Assembly: GCA_028711415.1 (NCBI GenBank)
Contig: JAQTSG010000007.1
Coordinates: 1 to 36,363, forward strand
Length of the DNA: 36,363 nucleotides
From: Patescibacteria group bacterium
GTDB lineage: Bacteria; Patescibacteriota; Patescibacteriia; Patescibacteriales; JAQTRU01
Direction: 5' to 3'
The notes below the pieces were generated by a model that ran no database searches, was not told the DNA's origin, and saw nothing but the letters and a program-made list of their open reading frames with translations. Made by a program: the position numbers and the translations under genes. Positions 24,310 to 32,110 of the stretch are shown here, one piece after another; position 1 is the first letter of the stretch, and the number at the start of each line of letters is the position of its first letter.

Positions 24310-27300
24310 TCTTCCTAAATTCGCAAATATCAAAAAAATCGCAAAATGGGCAAAGCGCCGACGGGTTGGGAGGAAAGTCCCCCTTCTTTATAGCCGCAAT
24401 CGTATTAACAATTTTTTCTTTTGTTTTTTCCAACTCTTCCCGGCTGCCTAAAAATTTAACCTCGGTATTATTGTCCAGATAATAGAAAGCCAAAGAGTCT
24501 ATTTCTTGGCGAAAAAGTTCTTCGGCCGCTAACTGATAAATTAAGAGCTGGTATTTTTCTTCAAAAACTAATTTATCCTTGGGACCGCCGGTTTTATAAT
24601 CAATAATTTTTATCTTGCCTGCCCCGCCTTGGCGGTGGCCATTTGCTTCATCAATTCTATCCATTACCCCCCGCACTGTATATAATTCGTTGCCAACTTT
24701 AACCTTAGTATTAAAACCCTTTTCCAAAAAAATAGCTTTTGGCCAATCATCCTTATGTTTCTCATAAAAATCTTTTAAAATCTCTTTACCTTTTTTCTTA
24801 TACTTCTCTTTCTCTATTTTATCCTTATACCAGTCATCAATCCAGCTCTGCTCATATAATTTTAAGATCTCTTCTAGACTAATTTTAATATCTTTTTTAT
24901 CTGCTTGGGCTAAACCTGCCGAAGCGCCGAATAAATCCGTCTGCTCCTTACTCTTTTTCTCTTCAATCAAGCTGAATAATTTCTGTAAAGTTGAGTGCAT
25001 AGTTTTGCCAAAAGAAAAAATATATTTTCCTCGGATTGGAACTCTTAAAATATGGGCAAAGCGGTATTGGTAAGGGCAATTAGAAAATGCCGCCAATTGC
25101 GTATAGGAAAAATAAGAAGGAATGGAAAAATTTACGGTTTTATTTTCGGCCGCCACGGTCGGTTTTTTTATTAAAACATTTTTACCTAAAATTTTGTTTT
25201 CTTGATTTTTTGCTTGCCCCTCGAAGCCTTGGCGTAGTGGGGTTTTTTTGCTTTCTTGAATAAGCCCACATTCTTCTAAAAATCGCGATGGTTTTTTAAG
25301 CCGGGCGCCGCCATAATCAGCCGCCCAGGAAAAATATAAATCATTTTTTGCCCGAGTCATAGCGACATAAAACAACCGCCTTTCTTCTTCCAAATGGATA
25401 TCGCCTTCCGGTAAAATTTCTTTAACTAAAGCGTCCGGAATGGCAATTTGTTCGCTTCTTTCAATCGTGGGAAAACGCTTGTCCACTAAACCGGCGATAA
25501 AAACATATTTAAATTCCAGACCCTTAGCCCCATGGACTGTCATTACTTTAATCGCTTCCGGACCGGCCTCGGGGTCAACCGGCATCGTTCCTTCTTCCCC
25601 TGCGTCAATTTCCATCTGCAATTCGTTTAAAAACGCTTTAACGCTTTTATCATCACTGCCTTTTTCAAATTTTTCCACCCTTTTCATAAACTGGTTAAGG
25701 TAGCCGGCAACTTCCCGGCTTTTTTGCTCATCTTGCGCTAATAAATATTTTAAATAGCCGCTGTCGTTTAGAAAAGCTAAAATAATTTCACTGGCATTTT
25801 TATCCCTGGTTAGACCGGTATGTTTAGCAATTATTGATAAAACCGCCTCCGCTTTTTTCCTCACCTCCATCCCCAAGTTTAGGGCAGAAACGTTCTGCAT
25901 AACTTCATAAAGCGACCAAGCCTTTTTATTAGCCCAATAATTAAAATTAACCAGCTCTTTGTAAGTAAAATTGAAAATCGGCAAATTTAAAACGCGGTAA
26001 GCAGCTATGCTTTCATGATAATCATCCAATAATTTTAAATAAGCGATTACGTCCATTATCACCGGCTTGGTGTAAAGGCCGCGGGACGATAAAAATTGGT
26101 AAGGCAATTCGGCCGCGGCTAAAAAGGAGCAAATTTCCTTAGCGCTCTCATTGGCTCGGACTAAAATCGCGAAATCGTCCCAGGTAGCATTTTTATCTTT
26201 AATCTTTAAGTCCGCGATTTTTTCAATTATTAATTTTATCTCCTCGTTCAAATCTTTGCCTTCTATAACCTCTATCACCCCCTCGCCTTTATTATCAGCC
26301 ACCAACCTTTTATTTAATTCTGTTTTTGCTTGCCCCTCGAATCCGCCAGCTGGCCGGAGCAGTGGGGTGTTTTTGTGTTTTTGTGTCTTTGTGTTCAGTT
26401 GATACTCCAGCCGGTTCGGGTCATTCTGCTTTATAAACTTATAAGACAAATCTAAAATATTCTGCTTATTGCGATAATTGTTTACCAGAAAAATCTGTTC
26501 GGCCTGCGGATAATCTTTCTTAAACTGCAAAATATTGGAAACTGACGCCCCCCGGAATTTATAAATTGACTGGTCGTCATCGCCAACGACTACCAAATTA
26601 TTTTTCGGGCTGGCGATCATTTTTATAAGTTCATACTGCGCCCAGTTAGTGTCCTGAAACTCGTCTAATAAAATATATTTGAATTGCTTTCGGTATTTTT
26701 CTAAAATCGCCGGTCTCTGCCTAAATAACTTTAGGCAATAATTTATTAAATCCCCAAAATCCAAAGCGCTGTTGTCTAAAAGCAACTGCTGATAAACGTG
26801 ATAAGCGTTCGCCACCTCATTTATCCTCGCCACTTCTTGGGTTGCAATTTCTGAATTAATTTCACTATCATTATTTTGAAAATTAGTAATATTTTGAATT
26901 TTGAATTTTGAATTTTGAATTTGTTTAGGATTTAGGATTTTGGATTTAGGATTTTTTCTTTTATTCCCGCCTAACATTCCATCCAAGTTTTCCTTAAGTT
27001 CTGTGGCATATTCAAGATACTGGGCCGGGCTGATGTCTTCGTCTTTGGCCCTAGAAAAATGTTTTATTAAAGCGTGAATAAATTTTGTCGGATTGCCCAT
27101 CGGCCGGTAATAATCCAAATCAAATTTATCCAGATTTTTCTTTACCAAAGAGTATTGTTCAAATTCATTCAGCAGTTTAGAATTATCAGGCAGTCCGATA
27201 TCCAGTCCGTGCTCTTTTAAAATCCGTTCGCCAAAACTATGAAAAGTGGAAATCCATAAATCCAAATAGCCCATGGGCAATAACCGGTCAACCCGCTCTT

Positions 27301-27505
27301 CCATTTCCCCGGCCGCTTTTTCCGTAAAAGTTAAAGCTAAAATTTCATCGGATTTTGCCCAACCCTGCTCAATAATATAAGCGATTCTTTGCGTAATAAC
27401 CGTGGTTTTGCCTGTACCAGCTCCGGCCACAATCAAAAGCGGCCCGTCTTTATGAAGGACGGCTTTTAGCTGTTCTTTATTTAAATTTTCCATTAAATTT
27501 TCCAT
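24305..27505 (-). CDS. UvrD/PcrA-type superfamily I helicase with C-terminal PD-(D/E)XK (AddB/RecB-like) nuclease domain
   Basis: 'LLIVAGAGTGKTTVITQRIAYII', 'VGDDDQSIYKFRGA', 'VMTVHGAKGLEFKYVFI', 'EERRLFYVAMTRAKNDLY'; nuclease 'KIIDYKTGG...YQLLIYQLAAEELF'; Cys cluster 'NCPYQYRF...CPFCDFFDIC'. Confidence 0.9.
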   Translation of the reverse strand: MENLMENLNKEQLKAVLHKDGPLLIVAGAGTGKTTVITQRIAYIIEQGWAKSDEILALTFTEKAAGEMEERVDRLLPMGYLDLWISTFHSFGERILKEHGLDIGLPDNSKLLNEFEQYSLVKKNLDKFDLDYYRPMGNPTKFIHALIKHFSRAKDEDISPAQYLEYATELKENLDGMLGGNKRKNPKSKILNPKQIQNSKFKIQNITNFQNNDSEINSEIATQEVARINEVANAYHVYQQLLLDNSALDFGDLINYCLKLFRQRPAILEKYRKQFKYILLDEFQDTNWAQYELIKMIASPKNNLVVVGDDDQSIYKFRGASVSNILQFKKDYPQAEQIFLVNNYRNKQNILDLSYKFIKQNDPNRLEYQLNTKTQKHKNTPLLRPAGGFEGQAKTELNKRLVADNKGEGVIEVIEGKDLNEEIKLIIEKIADLKIKDKNATWDDFAILVRANESAKEICSFLAAAELPYQFLSSRGLYTKPVIMDVIAYLKLLDDYHESIAAYRVLNLPIFNFTYKELVNFNYWANKKAWSLYEVMQNVSALNLGMEVRKKAEAVLSIIAKHTGLTRDKNASEIILAFLNDSGYLKYLLAQDEQKSREVAGYLNQFMKRVEKFEKGSDDKSVKAFLNELQMEIDAGEEGTMPVDPEAGPEAIKVMTVHGAKGLEFKYVFIAGLVDKRFPTIERSEQIAIPDALVKEILPEGDIHLEEERRLFYVAMTRAKNDLYFSWAADYGGARLKKPSRFLEECGLIQESKKTPLRQGFEGQAKNQENKILGKNVLIKKPTVAAENKTVNFSIPSYFSYTQLAAFSNCPYQYRFAHILRVPIRGKYIFSFGKTMHSTLQKLFSLIEEKKSKEQTDLFGASAGLAQADKKDIKISLEEILKLYEQSWIDDWYKDKIEKEKYKKKGKEILKDFYEKHKDDWPKAIFLEKGFNTKVKVGNELYTVRGVMDRIDEANGHRQGGAGKIKIIDYKTGGPKDKLVFEEKYQLLIYQLAAEELFRQEIDSLAFYYLDNNTEVKFLGSREELEKTKEKIVNTIAAIKKGDFPPNPSALCPFCDFFDICEFRKT

Positions 27506-27549
27506 ACTATAATCATAGCTAATAATCCCTAAATCAGCAAATAAAAAAT

Positions 27550-27578
27550 TTGACTAATCTCTTTAATTTTTCTATAAT
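27550..27578 (+). promoter_or_regulatory. Predicted sigma70-type promoter of the orphan plus-strand RNA
   Basis: TTGACT (27550-27555), 17-nt spacer, TATAAT (27573-27578). Confidence 0.75.
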
Positions 27579-27705
27579 AAAAATGCTTCCTTAAATAAGT
27601 GGGAAGCAGGCGTCAAAAAAACGGCACGAGGGGTTGTCCCTCCAAAAACGTTTCTTCGGCGCGAGAGTCGCAAATGCTTCAAATGCTTCAAAAAAGGAGC
27701 TTCTT

Positions 27706-27741
27706 ATGAATCGCTCCATGTCGACCAGCAACTCGTCGTAA
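27706..27741 (+). CDS. 11-aa small ORF (MNRSMSTSNSS) within the candidate RNA
   Basis: AAGGAG SD at 27694-27699, about 6 nt before ATG; SD GGAGC (27696-27700) can pair with GCTCC (27713-27717). Too short for composition tests. Confidence 0.4.
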   Translation: MNRSMSTSNSS

Positions 27742-27850
27742 ATCCAGATGCCGCTTTTTGGGTCCTGAGAGGGGTCTCCCTACCTAAAAAGCTGGAGGGC
27801 ATAACGGGAGAACGACAGAAGAGTTGTTGGCGAAAGCATCAATGGTGTGG

Positions 27851-27886
27851 GCCGGGCTTTTTAAAAGTCCGGCTCTATTTTTTTAT
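27851..27886 (+). terminator. Intrinsic terminator of the orphan plus-strand unit
   Basis: GCCGGGCTTT tta AAAGTCCGGC (one G-U) then CTATTTTTTTATT. Confidence 0.8.
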
Positions 27887-27894
27887 TAAAAATG

Positions 27895-27928
27895 AAGGCG
27901 AGATTCGCTAATCTCGCCTTTTTTATTT
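27895..27928. terminator. Bidirectional-type terminator between the candidate RNA and ackA
   Basis: AAGGCGAGATT cgct AATCTCGCCTT (perfect 11-bp arms) followed by TTTTATTTT on plus strand; T-rich on minus strand too. Confidence 0.8.
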
Positions 27929-27944
27929 TGACTCTTTATTCCTC

Positions 27945-29132
27945 CTATAATCCGTTAACCACTTTGGCCGTTTCCCTGGCCACGATAATTTCTTCGTTGG
28001 TTTCCAGAACCAGTGCGGCTATTTCCGAACCAGGAGCATGAATCTGCTCTTCATTTTTTTTGTTCGCCTCCTCATCAAGGATGAACCCCAGGAATCCCAG
28101 AGAGGAAAGCACTTCGGCCCGAAGTTCTGCGTCTCCCTGCCCAGTGCCACCGGAAAAGCAGATTGCATCCACCCCGCCCATGAGCAGAATATAGGCGCCC
28201 ATGTAGAACTTGATATCGTAGATGAACTTGGCGCGGGCGAGCTTGCACTGTTCGGCCAGCGGACCACCAGCCGCTATTTCCGCCAGAATATCCCGCATAT
28301 CTCCGGACTTTCCGGAAATCCCTTTGAGGCCGCCGTTGGTGCTCAACTGGCGAAATACCTCTCCCATGGTCAAACCGGTTTTCTCCATAATGAAGGGAAT
28401 GGCAAAAGCGTCAATATCGCCAACGCGATTACTTTGAAGAAGGCCGGATTGCGGAGTAAGGCCCATGGAAGTATCAATCGCCACGCCGTTTTTGAATGCG
28501 CAGACTGACGAAGACCCACCCAGATGGCAGGCGATGATTTTGTGGTTTTTGGGGTCAAGCCCGAGAATCCGGATGGTTTCGCCAGTCACGTACCGGAATG
28601 AAGCGCCATGATACCCGTACTTGCGGACACCAAGCTTAATCCACTCATACGGCACGCCATACACCTGGGCATAATCAGGTCTGTTGATATGAAATCCCGG
28701 CTCAAAAACCCCGACTAAGGGCTTGTCCGGCAAAAGTTCACGGAACATCTTGATCGCTTGAAGATAGGGCGGATTGTGAGCCGGAGCTAAAGGAGCATAC
28801 TCCTTCATAGCCGCAAGAACATCGTCAGTTAAAAGCACTGACCCATTCTTTTCTCCAGCCTGCACCGTCTTAAAACCAACCGCATCAATTAGGGAATTGA
28901 GTATCATCGTAGAAAGAAAAGTAAGGCAGATCTTCACGGCCTCGCCCTGACTGGCAACTAGCCGCTCCTCATCAACCTTAAGAATGTTTGTTCCGAGATA
29001 GAAACGAATCCACGCATTTTCTGACCCGACCCGATCAATACCTCCCCGAGCAAGAACCTTCTCCTCGTCGCCCATATCAATAACTTGGAATTTGAACGAC
29101 GTTGACCCGATGTTGCAGACCAAAACTATCAT
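27945..29132 (-). CDS. ackA: Acetate kinase
   Basis: 'VCNIGSTSFKFQVID', 'PYEWIKLGVRKYGYHGASFRYVT', 'IACHLGGSSSVCAFKNGVAIDTSMGLTPQSGLLQSNRVGDIDAF', 'CFSGGTGQGDAELRAEVL'. Confidence 0.93.
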   Translation of the reverse strand: MIVLVCNIGSTSFKFQVIDMGDEEKVLARGGIDRVGSENAWIRFYLGTNILKVDEERLVASQGEAVKICLTFLSTMILNSLIDAVGFKTVQAGEKNGSVLLTDDVLAAMKEYAPLAPAHNPPYLQAIKMFRELLPDKPLVGVFEPGFHINRPDYAQVYGVPYEWIKLGVRKYGYHGASFRYVTGETIRILGLDPKNHKIIACHLGGSSSVCAFKNGVAIDTSMGLTPQSGLLQSNRVGDIDAFAIPFIMEKTGLTMGEVFRQLSTNGGLKGISGKSGDMRDILAEIAAGGPLAEQCKLARAKFIYDIKFYMGAYILLMGGVDAICFSGGTGQGDAELRAEVLSSLGFLGFILDEEANKKNEEQIHAPGSEIAALVLETNEEIIVARETAKVVNGL

Positions 29133-29195
29133 GGCCCCCTCCTAGAAAAAATATGGATTGTAAGGTACCTAGAATATAAAAAACAACTTCAAGAA

Positions 29196-29224
29196 ATAAT
29201 ATAATCAAATAGCATTAATGTCAA
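29196..29224 (-). promoter_or_regulatory. Predicted sigma70-type promoter of ackA
   Basis: On minus strand TTGACA (29224-29219), 17-nt spacer, TATTAT (29201-29196); AGGAGGGGG SD precedes the ATG. Confidence 0.75.
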
Positions 29225-29267
29225 CATGATTCGTTTTATTCGTTCGGTTTCGTCTCGTTAGTATATA

Positions 29268-30530
29268 TTAAAACTTTAAAATCTTCTCAAACTTCTTTTT
29301 ATCCTTAAACGGCCCGATGATAGCTAAATTCAAGCTCTTATTTTCAAAAATATTTTTAGCCACTCTCTTTAAATCCGAAGCTCTTACCCGATTAATTTTC
29401 TTAAAAAAATCTTCAGGCGTTAAAATCCTGTCGCCTAAAATCATCCGCTCCGCGTACCAGCCGGCCATATCGTCAGACGCTTCCAATTTTATAACCGAAC
29501 GGCCGCGGATTAAATCTTTGGTCCTTTTTAATTCTTTTTCGGGCACTAAAATATTTTTTAATTTTTTGTATTCAGCTAAAATTATTTTTATGGCTTCTTC
29601 TATTTTACTAACCGGCACGCCGGCCTGCGTGGTTAAATAGCCGGTGTCCGTATAAAACTCGGCCTGGGTCCTGACGTAGTAAGCGAGGCCTTTTCTTTCC
29701 CTTAATTCCGTAAAAAGCCGGGAGCTCATTGACCCGCCCAGAATAATGGATAAAACTTTTAAAATAAATTCGTCCTTATGGCCGGTCGGAATTCCTCTTA
29801 CGCCTAAGGAAATATTGGCCTGACCGGTTTTTTTATAATAAATCTTAACTTGCGGTTTTACCTGATTTTCTTTTATTTTTACCTTATCTTTAAAATCGGT
29901 TTTTCCTAAACGGGAAAAATAACGGCTGATTAGTTTTTCGCTGTCGCCCTTAATATTGCCAGCTAAGCAGATAGCCACTCTGTCCGCCCCGTATTGTGAT
30001 TTTAAATAATTAATTAAATCCTCCCGTCCCAGTTTTGAAACGGTTTCTTTCTCGCCGATTACTTCCCAGCCGGCCGGGCTGTCCCCATAAAGGCCTTCTT
30101 CAAAAATATCTTCAATATGAATCATCGGATTGTCATGGCGCATATTTATTTCTTCAATAATCACTCCCTTTTCCCGATCAATCTCTTTTTGTTCAAATTT
30201 AGAATTAAGAAGCATATCGCTTACAATATCAACCGCTAATTCTATTTTTGTGCTGTCAACTTTTACGAAGTAACCCGTATATTCTTTCGAAGTAAAGGCG
30301 TTAAATTCCGCTCCGACTTTATCAAGTTCTCCGGCAATCGCTAAAGTCGTCGGCCGTTTTTTCGTTCCTTTAAAAAACATATGCTCTAAAAAATGGGAAA
30401 TGCCGTTATTGGTTTTAGTTTTATATTTTGAACCGGTCCTAACCATTACTAAAATCGTTATCGTTTTCGTCCCGGTCATGGGCGCCGTTATCAATTTCAG
30501 CCCGTTTTTTAAGATCTTTTGTTTATACAT
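29268..30530 (-). CDS. M16-family (pitrilysin/insulinase-like) zinc peptidase
   Basis: Inverted zinc motif 'HFLEHMFFKGTKKRPT'; 'RELRERKGLAYYVRTQAEFYTDTGYLTTQAGV'-type second half (observed 'FTELRERKGLAYYV'). Confidence 0.93.
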   Translation of the reverse strand: MYKQKILKNGLKLITAPMTGTKTITILVMVRTGSKYKTKTNNGISHFLEHMFFKGTKKRPTTLAIAGELDKVGAEFNAFTSKEYTGYFVKVDSTKIELAVDIVSDMLLNSKFEQKEIDREKGVIIEEINMRHDNPMIHIEDIFEEGLYGDSPAGWEVIGEKETVSKLGREDLINYLKSQYGADRVAICLAGNIKGDSEKLISRYFSRLGKTDFKDKVKIKENQVKPQVKIYYKKTGQANISLGVRGIPTGHKDEFILKVLSIILGGSMSSRLFTELRERKGLAYYVRTQAEFYTDTGYLTTQAGVPVSKIEEAIKIILAEYKKLKNILVPEKELKRTKDLIRGRSVIKLEASDDMAGWYAERMILGDRILTPEDFFKKINRVRASDLKRVAKNIFENKSLNLAIIGPFKDKKKFEKILKF

Positions 30531-30581
30531 GAAAATAATTTTAAATTTTATAATTTTTAATTTTTAAATAATGCGACCTTT

Positions 30582-30649
30582 GAAAAATTGCGTTAAGAAT
30601 TTTTCAACGAGAGCGCTTTTTTGCGTCGCTTTTTTCTAAAAAAAGCGAC
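30582..30649. repeat. Two adjacent perfect hairpins upstream of the M16 gene
   Basis: GAAAAATT gcgttaag AATTTTTC (30582-30605) and GTCGCTTTTTT cta AAAAAAGCGAC (30625-30649). Confidence 0.7.
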
Positions 30650-30733
30650 CCTACGGAGCAAAACCAAATCTACCTAAATTGTGACCGAACAAATTCGTCT
30701 ACGCAACATATGGAATATTTTTTTAGCATAGAT

Positions 30734-32110
30734 TTAAATAGAATTATCTAATCTATACCAATTATTGGCTAAAATTAACCCAGCAACCAGCCAAAACCAC
30801 AAAACCCCAAAATGCAAGCTCCAATACCAATGGTCAACCATCATCATTATAACTAAAGCCATTAGAATAGACAAACCGAAATATTTTCCCTTTTTTATTA
30901 AATCCCACCCTAAGAATCCTAAGAGTCCCAAAAATCCTAATAATCCTAACACCCCCACCTCCGTCCAAACTAATAAAAACACATTATGGACCGGCTGATA
31001 ATTCCAGCTTTCCATCCCGGGATTTTTCTCTGCCAAGACACGAGTATAATTGCCCAAACCGACACCAAACAGCCAATTATCTTTTATCATCGTTTTGGCA
31101 TCAGCCAAAGACTGGATTCTTTCCGTGTTTGATTTAATTTCCAGTCTCGTATCTTTTGATAGCCGCGTTAAAACCAAATCGCCGTAAAAATTAAACAAGA
31201 CAAAAATTAAAATTCCGGCCGCCAAAATTATTTTTAGCAGTTCTCTTTGCTTTAAAAAATCTTTTTTAGCTAAAAATATAAAAAGCATCAGTAAAACTCC
31301 GGCTATCAAGCCAGCCCACGCCCCGCGGGAAAAAGTGAAAAACAGCGCTAACAAAAATAATAAAATAATAAAATAATAAAATAATTTGGATTTTAAAATT
31401 CGTTTAGCAATTGATAATTTGTAATTCGTAATTGATAATTCGGCAATAAAATATCCAACCAAAAGCAAAACACCCACCGCCAAAATTCCTCCCAACATAT
31501 TCGGATGATCTAGCCCCCCGTAAGCCCTAAGCCATCTTTCCCCGATTCCATCCGCGCCAATTGTTTCTACAACTGACACGCCAAGTTCAGCCGGGTTATG
31601 CAGGGCCATTCCCAGCCATTTTGACGCGAAACTTCCCTGGGTTAAAAATTGATAAATTCCTAGGCCGGCCTGTAAAAAAATTCCTGCGAGCATTGCCCAA
31701 ATCAATTTCATCTTATTATAACTCGCGCTCGTTATAAGCCAAAACAATCCCACTCCCAATAAAAACCACCCATATTTATAAAGAGCCAGCCCTTTATCAG
31801 AAGCAAAAAAAATAGAAATAAAAACAAATAAATCTAAGAAAGCTATAAACCACCAAATTTTTGGTATCTGCCCATTAGCTGGCAAATTGGGATTTTGGAT
31901 TTGGGATTTTGTTTGACATTTGACATTTGACATTTGACATTTCAAAACTACAAACAACAACAAAACCACAAATAAAATAATATCTGTCCCATATAAACTG
32001 TACGTCGTATATTCCATCTCCCTCGCCCCGATAATCCATCTCGTCTGCCAGGGCAATAGAAAAACCAATAAATACAACCCATATTCAATTATCTTATCCA
32101 AATATCTCAT
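30734..32110 (-). CDS. O-antigen ligase-like (Wzy_C family) polytopic membrane protein
   Basis: Many TM segments; 'GGLDHPNMLGGILAVGVLLL', 'FTFSRGAWAGLIAGV', 'GVGLGNYTRVLAEKNPGMESWNYQPVHNVFLLVWTEVGVLG'. Confidence 0.85.
   Translation of the reverse strand: MRYLDKIIEYGLYLLVFLLPWQTRWIIGAREMEYTTYSLYGTDIILFVVLLLFVVLKCQMSNVKCQTKSQIQNPNLPANGQIPKIWWFIAFLDLFVFISIFFASDKGLALYKYGWFLLGVGLFWLITSASYNKMKLIWAMLAGIFLQAGLGIYQFLTQGSFASKWLGMALHNPAELGVSVVETIGADGIGERWLRAYGGLDHPNMLGGILAVGVLLLVGYFIAELSITNYKLSIAKRILKSKLFYYFIILLFLLALFFTFSRGAWAGLIAGVLLMLFIFLAKKDFLKQRELLKIILAAGILIFVLFNFYGDLVLTRLSKDTRLEIKSNTERIQSLADAKTMIKDNWLFGVGLGNYTRVLAEKNPGMESWNYQPVHNVFLLVWTEVGVLGLLGFLGLLGFLGWDLIKKGKYFGLSILMALVIMMMVDHWYWSLHFGVLWFWLVAGLILANNWYRLDNSI
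30909..30952. repeat. 9-bp-period tandem array inside the O-antigen ligase-like gene
   Basis: aatcctaag/aatcctaag/agtcccaaa/aatcctaat/aatcctaac; encodes LLGFLGLLGFLG. Confidence 0.75.

Larger units (their letters stand above)
27585..27886 (+). ncRNA. Candidate structured RNA / short peptide-encoding transcript, family not recognised
   Basis: Bounded by the TTGACT-17-TATAAT promoter and a U-tract terminator; hairpins 27585-27607 (GCTTCC/GGAAGC), 27628-27642 (GAGGG/CCCTC), 27748-27802 (ATGCC-GCTTTTTGGGT..GAGA gggg TCTC..ACCTAAAAAGC-tggag-GGCAT); no long ORF. Confidence 0.65.

Noticed and set aside
27585-27886. tmRNA (ssrA), SRP RNA, RNase P RNA or TPP/ZTP riboswitch identity for the orphan RNA
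   Set aside because: No tRNA-like acceptor/T-arm or CCA end, tag peptide not ANDENYALAA-like, no GGAAGGAAGCAGC SRP loop, no RNase P GAGGAAAGUCC/ACAGAA pattern, no riboswitch core recognised. No downstream plus-strand gene for a cis riboswitch. Needs Infernal for certainty.
28038-28508. Plus-strand 156-aa ORF
   Set aside because: Lies wholly antisense to ackA, which has unmistakable motifs.
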